Source: Verrucomicrobiales bacterium (GTDB lineage: Bacteria > Verrucomicrobiota > Verrucomicrobiia > Verrucomicrobiales > DEV007). Taken from it: 64,000 nucleotides of DNA. The first letter of the stretch is position 1, and every line of letters starts with the position of its first letter. The translations under genes and the position numbers were made by a program. Under the pieces are notes generated by a model. It was not told where the DNA came from. It made no database searches and was given only the letters and a program-made list of their open reading frames with translations. This document shows, piece after piece, positions 7,973 to 17,726 of this stretch. The DNA is taken from contig JAEUHH010000076.1 in the NCBI GenBank assembly GCA_016795505.1, forward strand, positions 39,556 to 103,555, in the 5' to 3' direction.

Positions 7973-9574
7973 CTACTTCGCCTTCGCCGGCAGGCGGAAA
8001 CAGACGGCCTCGCGGTCGTTCCGCACCAGCAGGTAGCGGCCGGCCAGAGTCGGGGGATTCCAGGTCATCGAAGTCAGGGCCGGCAGGCGGGCCAGTTCTT
8101 CAAAACGCTCGGGCGTCGCGGCGACGACGGCGAGATAACCTTCCTCGGCCTGGACCAGCAGGCGGTCGCCGACCTGAAGATGCTGGCCGAAGCCGTACTT
8201 GCCGTCCTTCCACACCCGCGAACCATCGGCGAGGTTCACGCAGGCGAGCCGCCCCTCGTCGAGGCCATAGGCATGGCCGTCGCGCACGGTGACGGAGCTG
8301 AATTTGGTCTTCAGCCGGAGCGTCTCCCAAACCTGCTCGACCGACCAGGCGCCGGACTCGTGCTTCACCTGCAACAAAAAGCTGCCCGCGCCATAGCTGG
8401 CGGTGACGAGCAGGCGGCTGCCGGGCAGCTCGATCGGCTGACCGACTTTGGGATTCACACCGGGCCAGGGAAACGTCCACCACTCCTGTCCGGTCGCGGG
8501 GTCGTGGCCGGTCACATCATACTGGTTCACGCTGACGATCTGCGTCACGCCGTGGAGGGAGATCAGCCGGGGCGAGCTGTAGCTGGCGCCTTTTCCGCCG
8601 CTGCGCCAGGCCTCGGTGCCGGTCTCGGTCTCGTAGGCGACCAGGGACGGTCCGCCGCTCTCCCCGGCGCTCACGATGACGATCTGCCGCTCGGGATCGA
8701 CCAGGGGCGAGGTGCTTTTGCCCCATTTGGGCAGGGGTTTGTCGAGTTCCTCGAGCACGTTGCGCTGCCAGACGAGCTGACCGGTCTCGAGGCGCAGGCA
8801 ATTGAGCAGACCGGTGGCGCCGTAGGTGAAAACGTGATCTCCATGCACCGTCGGCACGGAGCGCGGACCATCGCCGGCCATCTCGCGGGCGACGGCCTCG
8901 GCGGAATCGAAGAAGCGCGCCACATCGCGATGGGCCCAGAGCAGATCACCGGTGAGGAGGTCGTAGCAGGTCACCCACTCCTCGGCACCGCGCTGCTCCT
9001 GAGTCAGCGCCCGGCGTCCCACGACGGCAAAGCCGGACCACCCCTGGCCGATGGGGCGTCGCCAGAGTTCCTCCGGCTTTTCGGTGTTCCAGTCGAGGCT
9101 GGCGATCACGCCGTCAGCCGGCCAGGTAGCGTCGCGATTGGGACCGAAAAACTGGGGAGAATCGACCACTCCCTCGACCCGGGGTTCGGCCAGCGGCTTC
9201 GGAAGCACTTCTCCTTCATCGGCCGGCAGGGCGGCCTGGGTGGGAGTGGTGGCGGGAGCCCATCTCCACACGAATCGGGGCAGCGAGGTGCCGCCGGTGG
9301 AACCGTCGTAGCGCGTCAGGGCATTGAAAATGAGCCCCGTCACGACGGCGGCCACGCCGAGCTTCCACACGATGCCCCAGCGCCGCTCCCACGTGCCCCA
9401 GCCGAAAAACAGATACCACAGGACCAGGAGGCCCACCCCGGCGAAGGGCATCACGAGAGCCGCCCAATAGCGGGCAAAATGCTCCGTCTCGAAGGTCCAC
9501 CAGATGGCCAACGGCGCGGCCGCCAGCGCCACCAAGGCGGCCAGGACTCGGATCAGATTCCAGAAAAATCGCAT
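7973..9574 (-). CDS. PQQ-type beta-propeller repeat membrane protein
   Basis: A 533-residue protein. The N-terminus has three hydrophobic segments (about residues 8-28, 34-58 and 66-86), so it is anchored in the inner membrane. The rest is a beta-propeller of the PQQ-like (pyrrolo-quinoline-quinone repeat) type, with blade motifs such as YDLLTGDLLW, LETGQLVWQR, YETETGTEAW and LADGSRVWKD. These repeats occur in PQQ dehydrogenases and in BamB-like proteins, but the catalytic residues of alcohol or glucose dehydrogenases are not evident and the many homologues in Planctomycetes and Verrucomicrobia have no assigned substrate. The frame stays open upstream to 10327, but that part overlaps the sulfatase gene on the other strand; the ATG at 9574, which directly precedes the first membrane segment, is chosen. 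Confidence 0.85.
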   Translation of the reverse strand: MRFFWNLIRVLAALVALAAAPLAIWWTFETEHFARYWAALVMPFAGVGLLVLWYLFFGWGTWERRWGIVWKLGVAAVVTGLIFNALTRYDGSTGGTSLPRFVWRWAPATTPTQAALPADEGEVLPKPLAEPRVEGVVDSPQFFGPNRDATWPADGVIASLDWNTEKPEELWRRPIGQGWSGFAVVGRRALTQEQRGAEEWVTCYDLLTGDLLWAHRDVARFFDSAEAVAREMAGDGPRSVPTVHGDHVFTYGATGLLNCLRLETGQLVWQRNVLEELDKPLPKWGKSTSPLVDPERQIVIVSAGESGGPSLVAYETETGTEAWRSGGKGASYSSPRLISLHGVTQIVSVNQYDVTGHDPATGQEWWTFPWPGVNPKVGQPIELPGSRLLVTASYGAGSFLLQVKHESGAWSVEQVWETLRLKTKFSSVTVRDGHAYGLDEGRLACVNLADGSRVWKDGKYGFGQHLQVGDRLLVQAEEGYLAVVAATPERFEELARLPALTSMTWNPPTLAGRYLLVRNDREAVCFRLPAKAK

Positions 9575-9778
9575 CGTTCGCAGGTATCCGGCTGGAAATC
9601 GCCCCTCTTCCCTCTCATTTCCCCCCAAGCCCTGACGGATGCCTTCATCGACGCACCAATCTGGCGGCGGGCCAAGCGTTTTTTTCGCTGAAATTGCCCC
9701 GCCTTCCCCGCCGGAGAATGGCGGAATGCTCCCTGCGTCCGGCCTTGACCCCGCGGCGGCATCCTGCCACCATCCGGA

Positions 9779-11314
9779 ATGATGATACGCCCCCGATTCC
9801 CCTCCCCCGCCGCCTGCATCGCGCTGGTCCTGGCCTTTGGCGCCCTGGCCACCCGCGCCGCCGAGCGGAACATCATCTTTGTCATCGCCGACGACATGAG
9901 CCCCACCATCGGAGCCTACGGCGACCCGGTCGCAAAGACGCCCGCCCTCGACGCCCTCGCCGCGGATGGGACGCTTTTTGAAAAGGCCTTTGCCACGACG
10001 GCCAGTTGCTCGGCGAGCCGATCGGTGGTGATGAGCGGCCTGCACAATCACGCGAACGGCCAGTACGGGCACCAGCATTCGTTCCACAAATTCTCCAGTT
10101 GGCACAATGTGGTGAGCCTCTCGCTGCCCCGGGTGCTCGCGGGCGCGGGCTATCGCACCGCCCAGATCGGCAAACACCACGTCGCTCCGGAGGAAGTCTA
10201 CCGCTTCGAGACCTATCTGAAGGGGAATGGCCGGAATCCCGTCGAGATGGCCGACCAATGCCGCGATTTCATCACGGCGGCCGGGGAGAAGCCCTTCTTC
10301 CTGTATTTCGGCACGGCGGATCCGCACCGCGGCGGCGGCGAGGACCAGTCATCGTCCCGCGAGCTGAAGCCCGACCTTTTTGGCAACAAGCCGAACCGCG
10401 GCTCCTTTCCCGGGGTGAACGAGGTCTTCTTCAAGCCCTCCGAAGTGCCGATCCCGCCCTTTCTCACCGATTCGCCCGAGACGCGCGAGGAACTGGCTCA
10501 TTACTACCAGAGCTGCTCACGGGTGGATCAGGGGATCGCCCGGCTCGTGACCATTCTGAAAGAGGCAGGGCTCTATGAGAAGACGATGATCGTCTTCACC
10601 AGCGACCACGGCATGGCCTTTCCCGGAGGAAAAACGACCGTTTACGAGGGCGGTCTGCGCGTGCCTTTCATCGTGCGCAATCCCTACGAGCCCACCCGCG
10701 GCGTGCGGCATACCGGCATGATCAGCCACATCGACATCGTGCCCTCGCTGCTGGACTTTGCCGGTGGACTCGATCCGGAGAAGAATCGGCCGAAGAACTG
10801 GATCGATCCCAACGACTACTGGAAGGACAAGCCCTACGCGGCGATGGAGAATCGCGGACCGCGCAAGGGGCTCGACCGCTACCACGGCAAGTCGTGGGTG
10901 CCGATCCTGGGCAAGGCCGATGCGCCGCACTGGGAGACGATCTTCGCCTCCCACACCTTCCACGAGATCCAGATGTATTACCCGATGCGGGCGATCCGCG
11001 ACGGGGAATACAAGCTGATCTGGAACATCGCCAACGGGCTCCCCTACCCATTCGCCTCCGACCTGTGGGCGGCGAGCAGTTGGCAGGCCCAGTACCGCAC
11101 CAGCCTCGACGCGCCCTACGGCCAGAAATCGGTCGGTCAATACATCCACCGGCCCGCCTTCGAACTCTATCGGATCGACACCGATCCGAATGAATCGAAG
11201 AACCTCGCCGACGATCCCGCCCACGCCGAGGTGCTGCGCCGCTATCAGGAAAAACTGAAGGCCTTCCAGAAGGAATACGGCGATCCCTGGATCCAAAAGT
11301 GGGACTACGAGTGA
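9779..11314 (+). CDS. family S1 sulfatase, heparan N-sulfatase-like
   Basis: A 511-residue type I sulfatase with a Sec signal peptide (residues about 1-28). The metal-binding Asp pair is in [11 protein letters not shown] (Asp38, Asp39). The sulfatase signature is [11 protein letters not shown] at 77-87, where Cys77 would be converted to formylglycine; the usual Pro at the third position is Ala here. The second half has the typical [12 protein letters not shown] metal/substrate motif near residue 280. The [12 protein letters not shown] stretch resembles N-sulfoglucosamine sulfohydrolase-like proteins from marine polysaccharide degraders. Substrate cannot be told from sequence. Two ATGs are adjacent at 9779 and 9782. 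The stop overlaps the start of the ABC ATPase gene by 4 bp. No dedicated maturation enzyme is nearby. Confidence 0.92.
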   Translation: MMIRPRFPSPAACIALVLAFGALATRAAERNIIFVIADDMSPTIGAYGDPVAKTPALDALAADGTLFEKAFATTASCSASRSVVMSGLHNHANGQYGHQHSFHKFSSWHNVVSLSLPRVLAGAGYRTAQIGKHHVAPEEVYRFETYLKGNGRNPVEMADQCRDFITAAGEKPFFLYFGTADPHRGGGEDQSSSRELKPDLFGNKPNRGSFPGVNEVFFKPSEVPIPPFLTDSPETREELAHYYQSCSRVDQGIARLVTILKEAGLYEKTMIVFTSDHGMAFPGGKTTVYEGGLRVPFIVRNPYEPTRGVRHTGMISHIDIVPSLLDFAGGLDPEKNRPKNWIDPNDYWKDKPYAAMENRGPRKGLDRYHGKSWVPILGKADAPHWETIFASHTFHEIQMYYPMRAIRDGEYKLIWNIANGLPYPFASDLWAASSWQAQYRTSLDAPYGQKSVGQYIHRPAFELYRIDTDPNESKNLADDPAHAEVLRRYQEKLKAFQKEYGDPWIQKWDYE

Positions 11315-12030
11315 GCGCCGCCTCCCCCACCGTCGTCTTTGAGACCCGCGACATCGCGAAGGTCTACCACATGGGCGAGGTGTCCGTCCACGCCCTGCGC
11401 GGAGTGGACGTCCAGCTCTTCGAAGGCGAATTCGTCGTGTTGCTGGGGCGCTCCGGCAGCGGCAAGTCCACGTTGCTGAATATCCTCGGCGGGCTCGACG
11501 TGCCCAGCTCAGGTGAGGTGCTTTATCGGGGCCGCGACATGTCGCGCTTTGACGAAGCCGAGCTGACCCGTTACCGGCGCGACCATGTCGGATTCGTGTT
11601 CCAATTTTACAACCTCATCCCCAGCCTGACCGCCCGGGAAAATGTCGCCCTCGTCACCGAGATCTCCCGCGATCCCATGCGCCCCGAGGATGCCCTGGCT
11701 CTGGTCGATCTCGGAGACCGGCTCGACCATTTTCCCTCCCAGATGTCCGGGGGCGAACAGCAGCGCGTCGCCATCGCCCGGGCCATCGCGAAACGGCCCG
11801 ATGTGCTCCTCTGCGACGAGCCCACCGGCGCGCTGGACCTGAACACCGGTGTGCTGGTGCTGGAAGCCCTCCAGTCGGTGAACCGGGAACTCGGCACCAC
11901 CACGGCCGTCATCACCCACAATGCCGGCATCGCCGACATCGCCCACCGTGTCATCACCCTCTCTGACGGGCGCATCGAATCCGTGCGGCAGAATGAACAT
12001 CGGCGTCAGGCGCGGGAGATCGAGTGGTGA
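11311..12030 (+). CDS. ABC transporter ATP-binding protein, LolD/MacB type
   Basis: A 239-residue ABC ATPase of the lipoprotein/macrolide-export (LolD, MacB, FtsE-like) group. Walker A is GRSGSGKST at 46-54, Q-loop [19 protein letters not shown] signature [13 protein letters not shown], Walker [13 protein letters not shown], and the switch His in VITHN. Start is the GTG at 11311, whose last bases overlap the sulfatase stop (GTGA), so the two are probably translationally coupled. The expected FtsX/MacB-type permease is not present: a similar GTGA overlap at the end of this gene (12027-12030) opens a frame of about 60 codons that runs into the response-regulator gene on the other strand and stops. 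The ATPase may be an orphan left by loss of its permease. Confidence 0.93.
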   Translation: MSAASPTVVFETRDIAKVYHMGEVSVHALRGVDVQLFEGEFVVLLGRSGSGKSTLLNILGGLDVPSSGEVLYRGRDMSRFDEAELTRYRRDHVGFVFQFYNLIPSLTARENVALVTEISRDPMRPEDALALVDLGDRLDHFPSQMSGGEQQRVAIARAIAKRPDVLLCDEPTGALDLNTGVLVLEALQSVNRELGTTTAVITHNAGIADIAHRVITLSDGRIESVRQNEHRRQAREIEW

Positions 12031-12078
12031 GTCTCTCCGGGAGCTCGTGGCAGATTGTCAACACTCGGCTGGCGGGTG

Positions 12079-12795
12079 TCATTCTGCGACGAACCGGTAG
12101 CCGAACTCACGAATGGTTTCGATGTGGCGGGGATGAGTTGGGTCCGGCTCGATCTTTCTCCGCAGGGTCGTCACGAAGCGATCGATCGTGCGGCTCGTGA
12201 CCCGCGAATCGTAGCCCCAGACCTCGTCCATCAGGTCGTCCCGACTCATCGCCCGCCCGGGATGGCTCGCCAGACAATCGAGCAGTCCATACTCCTTCGG
12301 AGACAGCGGCACGACCTGTCCAGTCAACGTGAGCAGCCGATGGGATCGCCGGTCGAGCACGTAGCCTCCGAATCTCACCTCCCCGCCCGTCTCGTCACCA
12401 GCCGGCCCGTGGGTCTCACCGCCACCCGCGCTCCGGCGGAGCACGGCCTCGACCCGTGCCAGCAGTTCACGAATGCCAAAGGGCTTCCGGATGTAATCGT
12501 CCGCACCCAGGCCCAACCCGAGCAGCACATCGCTCTCATCGGCCTTCGCCGTGAGGAAAATGATCGGCGCCGACCAGCCCTCATGCCGGAGATAACGACA
12601 GATCTCATACCCATTGATGCGCGGCAGCATCACATCCAGCACCAGCAGATCCACCCGGCCGCGGCGGGCTTTCTCCAAGCCGCGTTCACCGTCCGCCGCC
12701 GTCTCCACGTGATAGCCACGGGCCGCGAAATTGTCCGAGACGCCCCGCAACAGGGCGGGATCGTCCTCCACGATGAGGATGCGGGATGCTTTCAT
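12079..12795 (-). CDS. response regulator, OmpR/PhoB family
   Basis: A 238-residue DNA-binding response regulator. The receiver domain (residues 1-120) has the acidic pair Asp11/Asp12, phospho-acceptor Asp54 (LLVLDVMLP), the TAK motif with the conserved Lys near residue 82-84 and KPF at about 105. The C-terminal winged helix-turn-helix (about 140-238) shows SPKEYGLLDCLASHPG, the VTSRTIDRFVTTLRRKI recognition region and the ending GYRFV, all standard for OmpR/PhoB. The ATG is at 12795 and overlaps the kinase stop in ATGA, so the pair is translationally coupled. It converges on the ABC ATPase gene with only 48 bp between. Confidence 0.95.
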   Translation of the reverse strand: MKASRILIVEDDPALLRGVSDNFAARGYHVETAADGERGLEKARRGRVDLLVLDVMLPRINGYEICRYLRHEGWSAPIIFLTAKADESDVLLGLGLGADDYIRKPFGIRELLARVEAVLRRSAGGGETHGPAGDETGGEVRFGGYVLDRRSHRLLTLTGQVVPLSPKEYGLLDCLASHPGRAMSRDDLMDEVWGYDSRVTSRTIDRFVTTLRRKIEPDPTHPRHIETIREFGYRFVAE

Positions 12796-14114
12796 GTCCG
12801 TTTCAGGTTGGGAATCCACCAAATCGACCGGGGCCTCCGCTGAGAGGCGGGAACCTCTGCCGGGACGGCCGGCAATCGGATCAAAAACCGGCACCCACCC
12901 GCATCCGGTGTCTCCAGCCAGAGGCTGCCACCCATCCGACGCACCAGATGCCGCGTGATCGCCAGTCCGAGCCCGACACCGGCTCCGCGACCGGAGAGGC
13001 GCTGGTCGACGCGGTAGAACCGCCGGAATACCGCCCGCCGATGCTCCGCCGGGATGCCCGGCCCCTCGTCGCAGACGCCCAGCACCAGACAGGAGCCGCT
13101 GACACCCGCCGCGATCGTCACCTGGGGCGGCTCGCCCTCGCGGGCACCGTATTTCAGGGCATTCTCCACCAAATTTCTCAGCACGGCAGTCAGCGCGTCC
13201 GCGTCGCCCCATGCGGTCAGCCCATTGGGCAGGCGTACCGTGATCCGGGCCCCGGTCGCATCCAGAGCGGGGCTCAGTTCCTCGAGCATTGACGCGACGA
13301 TCGCCTCCACGTCGCATGCTTCCCGGCGCAATCGCAAGTCTCCGCGTTCCAGTCGGGCAAAGGTCAGGAAATCCTCCGCCAAACGGGAAAGCCGGCGATT
13401 TTCCTTCAGGACGAGATCGAGATACTCCCGTCGTCGCTCCTCCGTCGCCACGATGCCTGCGTCGTCGTCGGCCAGCGTCTCCAGCAGCACCCGCATCGCG
13501 GCCAGCGGAGTCTTCATCTCATGCGAGACCGTGGTGAGCAGGTCGCTGCGCAACTCATCCACCCGCAGGCCCCGGTGAACCGTGAACCACACGGCCGCAG
13601 CCACCGCCGCCACGCCGACCGCCCAGCCAGCCGCGCGCCACCAGGCCATGCGCAACTGTTCGTCGATGTAGTAGGGCAGTTCCACCACCCGGTCGAGCAC
13701 CACCGTCCAGCCAGCGTAGCGACCCTCGGGAATCTCTGCCACGATGGCATTCTGGGTCGGAGGCTCGCCCCAACTCCAGGTCCCGCCCCCGGCCGGCGCG
13801 CGCAGCACCAGCGTCACGTCATCGCCGAAAATGCGGCGGAACTGGGCAAACAACACCTCGCCGCCCCCGACGGCACTGACATTCTGCGAAGTGCGGCCGA
13901 TCAGATGGATGAGCTGCTCGCGGTAGTCCCGCGTCTCCACCGCCACCGCCTCGTCCCGGTCGCGCTGCGCATTGTCCAGCATCAGCCGCACCATCAGGAT
14001 GGCCGGCACCATCGGCAGCAGGGCCAGCAGCACCACCAACCAGCGCATTTGCCGGCGGCTCAGCCACATGCCGCTGCCTTTCATGGTGTCCAGCATAGCA
14101 AATCCAGCTTTCAT
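12792..14114 (-). CDS. sensor histidine kinase
   Basis: A 440-residue transmembrane histidine kinase. Two membrane segments (about 24-43 and 157-179) bracket an extracytoplasmic sensing region of about 110 residues with no recognised sensor fold. The H-box is TVSHEMKTPLAAM with the phosphorylated His198. The ATPase domain has the N-box NLVENALKYG, the G1 box DEGPGIP, the F-box FRRFYRVDQ and the G2 box GVGLGLAI. It phosphorylates the response regulator encoded immediately downstream (4-bp overlap). The signal sensed cannot be inferred; the adjacent pseudopilin is separated by about 100 bp and need not be a target. Confidence 0.94.
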   Translation of the reverse strand: MKAGFAMLDTMKGSGMWLSRRQMRWLVVLLALLPMVPAILMVRLMLDNAQRDRDEAVAVETRDYREQLIHLIGRTSQNVSAVGGGEVLFAQFRRIFGDDVTLVLRAPAGGGTWSWGEPPTQNAIVAEIPEGRYAGWTVVLDRVVELPYYIDEQLRMAWWRAAGWAVGVAAVAAAVWFTVHRGLRVDELRSDLLTTVSHEMKTPLAAMRVLLETLADDDAGIVATEERRREYLDLVLKENRRLSRLAEDFLTFARLERGDLRLRREACDVEAIVASMLEELSPALDATGARITVRLPNGLTAWGDADALTAVLRNLVENALKYGAREGEPPQVTIAAGVSGSCLVLGVCDEGPGIPAEHRRAVFRRFYRVDQRLSGRGAGVGLGLAITRHLVRRMGGSLWLETPDAGGCRFLIRLPAVPAEVPASQRRPRSIWWIPNLKRT

Positions 14115-14215
14115 TTGGGAAGGAAAAAATGTCGCGGGTGCCCGGAAAAATTCGCCACCGTCTCCCGGCTGACGACTTCTTCCCGGGCACCCTGCTGCAG
14201 CCAGACAGACCGGGC

Positions 14216-14938
14216 TCAGCCCTCCGGGTCCAACAGCCTCGCCAGATCGCCCATGTAGGCCCCGACCTCGAGGGCGTTCTCCTCGTCATAGCCGACCCGG
14301 GGCAGGAAGCGGGCGTCGTCGTCCCCTTTCAGCGGCACAGCCTCCGCGCTGCCGCCGATCCGAACCACGATGCCTTTGCGCCCCTCCCAAGTGCCGCCCT
14401 TCGTGCCCGGCTTGCGGTTGTATTTGCCCGAGCCATCGGTGCCGTCCACCACCAGCGGCCAGTCGCTGCGAGACGCGGTCGTCAAACCGGCGATGTAAGC
14501 CCAGTGATTCTCTCCCGCCCGCAGCCGGTCGCTCTCCTCCTCGATCCGTCCGTCGGCCCTAGGCCCCCAGGCACTCGCGCCGACCGAGAAGATCCGCTCG
14601 GTGTCGATGTAGTCCACGATGAGCAGGCGGAAGACTTCGTTCGAATTGCTGAACTCCTCCTCGGTCACGGGATGCACGGTACCGGGAAACATGCCGTCGA
14701 AGTCATTGGCCCAGGCCCTCAGGCCCATGCCGAGTTGCTTGGCATTCTGCATCGCGGCATTCATCTGGGCCGCCCGGATGGCGGCCTGGAGTCCGGGCAT
14801 GGCCACGGCAGCGAGGATGGCGATGATGGCGGTCACGGCCATCAATTCCATCAGGGTGAAGGCCGCCGCGGACCGGTGAACGGCACGGCAGCGGAACGAT
14901 CCAACAGGGTTGGTCCGGCGATCAAACAGGGTATTCAT
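14216..14938 (-). CDS. type II secretion-like pseudopilin with N-terminal methylation motif
   Basis: A 240-residue pseudopilin. The prepilin leader ends in AAAFTLMELMAVTAIIAI, where cleavage after Ala leaves Phe as the N-terminal residue and Glu at +5 (FTLME), followed by the hydrophobic assembly helix. The rest is an exported C-terminal domain typical of the large verrucomicrobial and planctomycete family. No secretion-system genes are nearby, which is usual for these scattered pseudopilins. The start is unusual: the first 14 codons (MNTLFDRRTNPVGS) are made of a copy of the dispersed CCCTGTT repeat found elsewhere in the window, so the leader peptide was probably formed by repeat insertion. 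No other in-frame start lies before the cleavage site. Confidence 0.85.
   Translation of the reverse strand: MNTLFDRRTNPVGSFRCRAVHRSAAAFTLMELMAVTAIIAILAAVAMPGLQAAIRAAQMNAAMQNAKQLGMGLRAWANDFDGMFPGTVHPVTEEEFSNSNEVFRLLIVDYIDTERIFSVGASAWGPRADGRIEEESDRLRAGENHWAYIAGLTTASRSDWPLVVDGTDGSGKYNRKPGTKGGTWEGRKGIVVRIGGSAEAVPLKGDDDARFLPRVGYDEENALEVGAYMGDLARLLDPEG
14894..14937 (-). repeat. dispersed CCCTGTT repeat, copy overlapping the pseudopilin start
   Basis: On the minus strand two CCCTGTT cores lie 22 bp apart (ACCCTGTTTGATCGCC and AACCCTGTTGGATC), the same spacing as in the copies at 25.2, 31.3 and 52.7 kb. Unlike the others it is inside a coding sequence and supplies the first codons of the pseudopilin. 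Confidence 0.75.
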
Positions 14939-15134
14939 AGGATGGATGGTAGGTAGGTTCGATTCTCACCGGTCTGCCGGGAGGGAGGAGATCCCACCCG
15001 GTCCGGTTCGAAGCCCATCCTCCGCGGTCCGTGTTACCGATTTGTTACCGCGGCGTGCCGATTCCGTGAAAAAGCCGGAAAATTCGTCAGCCGTCCCGGC
15101 TGCTAGCTCAAAAGCCAGCTCACGTGGCCACCCG

Positions 15135-17726
15135 TCACATCTCCCCCGGCTCGGGCCAGGCGTGTTTCGGATAGCGGCCCCGCAGTTGCGCCCGCACCCC
15201 GGCATAGCTGCCGGCCCAGAATCCGGCCAGATCCTCCGTCGTCTGGCAGGGCCGGGAATTCGGCGCCAGGATCTCGATGACCAGCGGGACGCGACCCTCG
15301 GCCAGCCTCGGCGTGGCCTTGATGCCAAAAAGATGCTGGATCATCACGGAAATCTTCGGTTTCACACCCGGCTCAGGAGAATACGTCACCTTCACCGACC
15401 GCCCCCCGGGCAGGTCCGTGCGCTCGGGCACGAGCCGGTCGAGCAGATGCGCCTGATGCGGCGGCAACCAGGCCCGCAGTTCCGGCCACGGATCGCGCTC
15501 CTTGATATCCTTGTAGCTCGCCGCCCCCTGGCAGATCTCGGTCAGCAGCAACAACCGCTCCTCGGCCCCAATGCGCGGAATCTCGTATTCGGGAAACGCT
15601 TCTGCCAGGGTGTTCACGCGGCCGATCCACTGTTCCACCGCCGTGTCCCAGCGTTTCATGGTCAGGTTCCCGGCAGCCACCTGTGCAGCCAGGATCGCCG
15701 CCGCCTCTTCGCCGGGTGGCTTGCCGCTCTCCTTTGATTCCAATACCAGATCGCGGAAACGCCGCTCCTGCCGGGCCACCACCCGCCGGCCGGTCTCATC
15801 CCACATCGCACCGGCCTTTTCGACAAAATCGCCGGGGTACAAGTCGCGCAGCCAGCCTTCCTCGATGCGGGTGGCGAGACTTAGCCTCACCGTCACGTCA
15901 CGCCCCTCGACTTCCATCATCTCGCCCGCCACGAACAGGCGCGTGTGCCGCGCGGCCACGCTCTGCTTTTCCAGGAGCCCGCGCCGGCCATCCACGATCG
16001 CACAGGCCAGGGTCGCTTCGCTGAGCCGGGCACAAACCCGATCGGAAAAGCCGGTCAACAACACCCGGCCGATCGTCTCCGCATCCGGGTCGAGATCCTC
16101 GGACACTCCGGGAAACAGGGGCTCCACCAGATCGAGGAATTGCCGCGCCACTTTGCCCATCTCCCGGGCCGCCGCCACATTGATCCCCATGCCGGCACAG
16201 GTATCGAAGTCATACCGCACCCGCCGGGCCGCGGAAAAGGCCCGGAACAGCGCCTGGAAGTCCGAGCCATCCTCCGGCGTCGCGAAATCCGTCAAGTCGA
16301 GGTGCGATGCGTGCCTTTTTTGATTGGGAAACAACGACCGGGTCTGGGTGGCCGCCGCCGCCACGGCGAAAAACTCCAGACACCCCCGTTGCCCCGCCTC
16401 CAGCAGCACCCGACCGTAGCGGGGAGCCAGCGGCAGACGGCTCAGATCCCTGCCCAGAGGAGTGATCGACTCCGTCTCCCGGTCGATCGCCCCCAGGGTC
16501 TTCAGCCAGCCGTGGGCGCGCTCCATCGCCGCCGGTTCCGGAGCCTCGAACCAGCGAAAGCCCCGCGCATCGTCGATCCCGCTCGCCTTGAGCAGCAGCA
16601 CCGCCTCGCTGAGGTCCATGCGATGGATCTCCGCCGGCGTCGCCGCCGGTCGGGATGCATGGTCGGCCTCGCTCCACAGCCTCAGGCAGGTGCCCGGAGC
16701 GGTGCGGCCCGCCCGGCCCGCACGCTGGTCCGCAGAGGCGCGGGAGATCTTCTGCACGATCAGCGTCTCGATGCCCCGCCGCGTGTCAAAGTCGCTCCGT
16801 CTTTCCCATCCGCTGTCCACCACAAGCCGCACCCCGTCGATGGTGATCGAGGTCTCAGCCACATTGGTCGCCACCACGATCTTCGGCGTCTCGCTGGGGG
16901 ACACCGCGGCATCCTGCGCCTGCGGCGACAGATCACCGTAGAGTGGACAAATTTGAAAGCCCTTTGACCAGTTCGACCGCTGGAGCAGGTCCACCGTCTT
17001 GCGAATCTCATGGGTGCCAGGTAAAAAGACGAGCGTGTGCCCCTCCACTCCTTTCTCCCGAAAGTAAGCCTGCAAGGATCGCGCCACCAGATCCCAGATC
17101 TCGTCCCCATGGCGCTCCTTGGCCGGCACGTGGCGGATCTCGACCGGGTAGGTGCGTCCCAGGGACACCAGATAGGTGCAGTCGGGGCCGAGATAGGCCT
17201 TCAGCGCCTCCGTCTCGAGCGTAGCCGACATCACAATGAGTTTCAGGTCCGGTCGCCGGGTCTCCTGGGTCTCCAGACATCGCGCCAGCGTCACGTCGCC
17301 GTAAAAATGGCGTTCGTGGAACTCATCGAAAACCACCGCGGCCACGCCGGAGAGATCCGGATCGTTGAGCAACTGCCGGAGCAGCACGCCCTCGGTCACG
17401 TAGCGGATGCGGGTGTCGCGGCTGGTCTGATTCTCGAACCTCACCTGACAGCCCACCTCGCCACCGACCTGCCCACCGCGCTCCCAGGCCACTCGCCGGG
17501 CCAGCATCCGGGCGGCAAGCCGGCGCGGCTGCAGCACCACGATCTCCCCCCGGTCGCCACAAACGCCGGAATCCAGCAACATCTGCGGCACCTGGGTCGA
17601 TTTTCCCGATCCCGTCGGCGCCTCGATCACCACTCGTGCTCCAGAGGCGGATCTCGGGCCGGAAACCGCCTGGATCAGCGGGATCTCGATGTCAAAAATG
17701 GGCAGTTTTCGGTCGCGGCGGGACAT
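15135..17726 (-). CDS. hrpB: ATP-dependent helicase HrpB
   Basis: An 863-residue DExH-box helicase of the HrpB family. Walker A is APTGSGKST at 36-44, the Walker B box is VVFDEFHER (DEFH variant usual for HrpB), motif III is SATLE, and the second RecA domain has VATNVAETSIT and the QRAGRAGRT motif VI. The C-terminus includes the HrpB-specific region (final 130 residues with QTTEDLAGFWAGSYAGVRAQ, given here in part: DLAGFWAGSYAGVR) that marks the family. Length matches E. coli HrpB (about 810-820) with modest extra. It is a cytoplasmic RNA-helicase-like protein of uncertain role. It is a single gene preceded by about 140 bp of non-coding sequence. Confidence 0.95.
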   Translation of the reverse strand: MSRRDRKLPIFDIEIPLIQAVSGPRSASGARVVIEAPTGSGKSTQVPQMLLDSGVCGDRGEIVVLQPRRLAARMLARRVAWERGGQVGGEVGCQVRFENQTSRDTRIRYVTEGVLLRQLLNDPDLSGVAAVVFDEFHERHFYGDVTLARCLETQETRRPDLKLIVMSATLETEALKAYLGPDCTYLVSLGRTYPVEIRHVPAKERHGDEIWDLVARSLQAYFREKGVEGHTLVFLPGTHEIRKTVDLLQRSNWSKGFQICPLYGDLSPQAQDAAVSPSETPKIVVATNVAETSITIDGVRLVVDSGWERRSDFDTRRGIETLIVQKISRASADQRAGRAGRTAPGTCLRLWSEADHASRPAATPAEIHRMDLSEAVLLLKASGIDDARGFRWFEAPEPAAMERAHGWLKTLGAIDRETESITPLGRDLSRLPLAPRYGRVLLEAGQRGCLEFFAVAAAATQTRSLFPNQKRHASHLDLTDFATPEDGSDFQALFRAFSAARRVRYDFDTCAGMGINVAAAREMGKVARQFLDLVEPLFPGVSEDLDPDAETIGRVLLTGFSDRVCARLSEATLACAIVDGRRGLLEKQSVAARHTRLFVAGEMMEVEGRDVTVRLSLATRIEEGWLRDLYPGDFVEKAGAMWDETGRRVVARQERRFRDLVLESKESGKPPGEEAAAILAAQVAAGNLTMKRWDTAVEQWIGRVNTLAEAFPEYEIPRIGAEERLLLLTEICQGAASYKDIKERDPWPELRAWLPPHQAHLLDRLVPERTDLPGGRSVKVTYSPEPGVKPKISVMIQHLFGIKATPRLAEGRVPLVIEILAPNSRPCQTTEDLAGFWAGSYAGVRAQLRGRYPKHAWPEPGEM

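Noticed and set aside
7934..9691. Open frame of nearly 590 codons opposite the PQQ-propeller gene
   Set aside because: Antisense to a convincing gene; the translation has no recognisable domain, and it has the skewed composition of a GC-rich shadow.
12027..12220. Short frame after the ABC ATPase as a real gene
   Set aside because: About 60 codons, mostly antisense to a response regulator gene with intact motifs, and no hydrophobic segment expected of a permease; noted only as a possible remnant.
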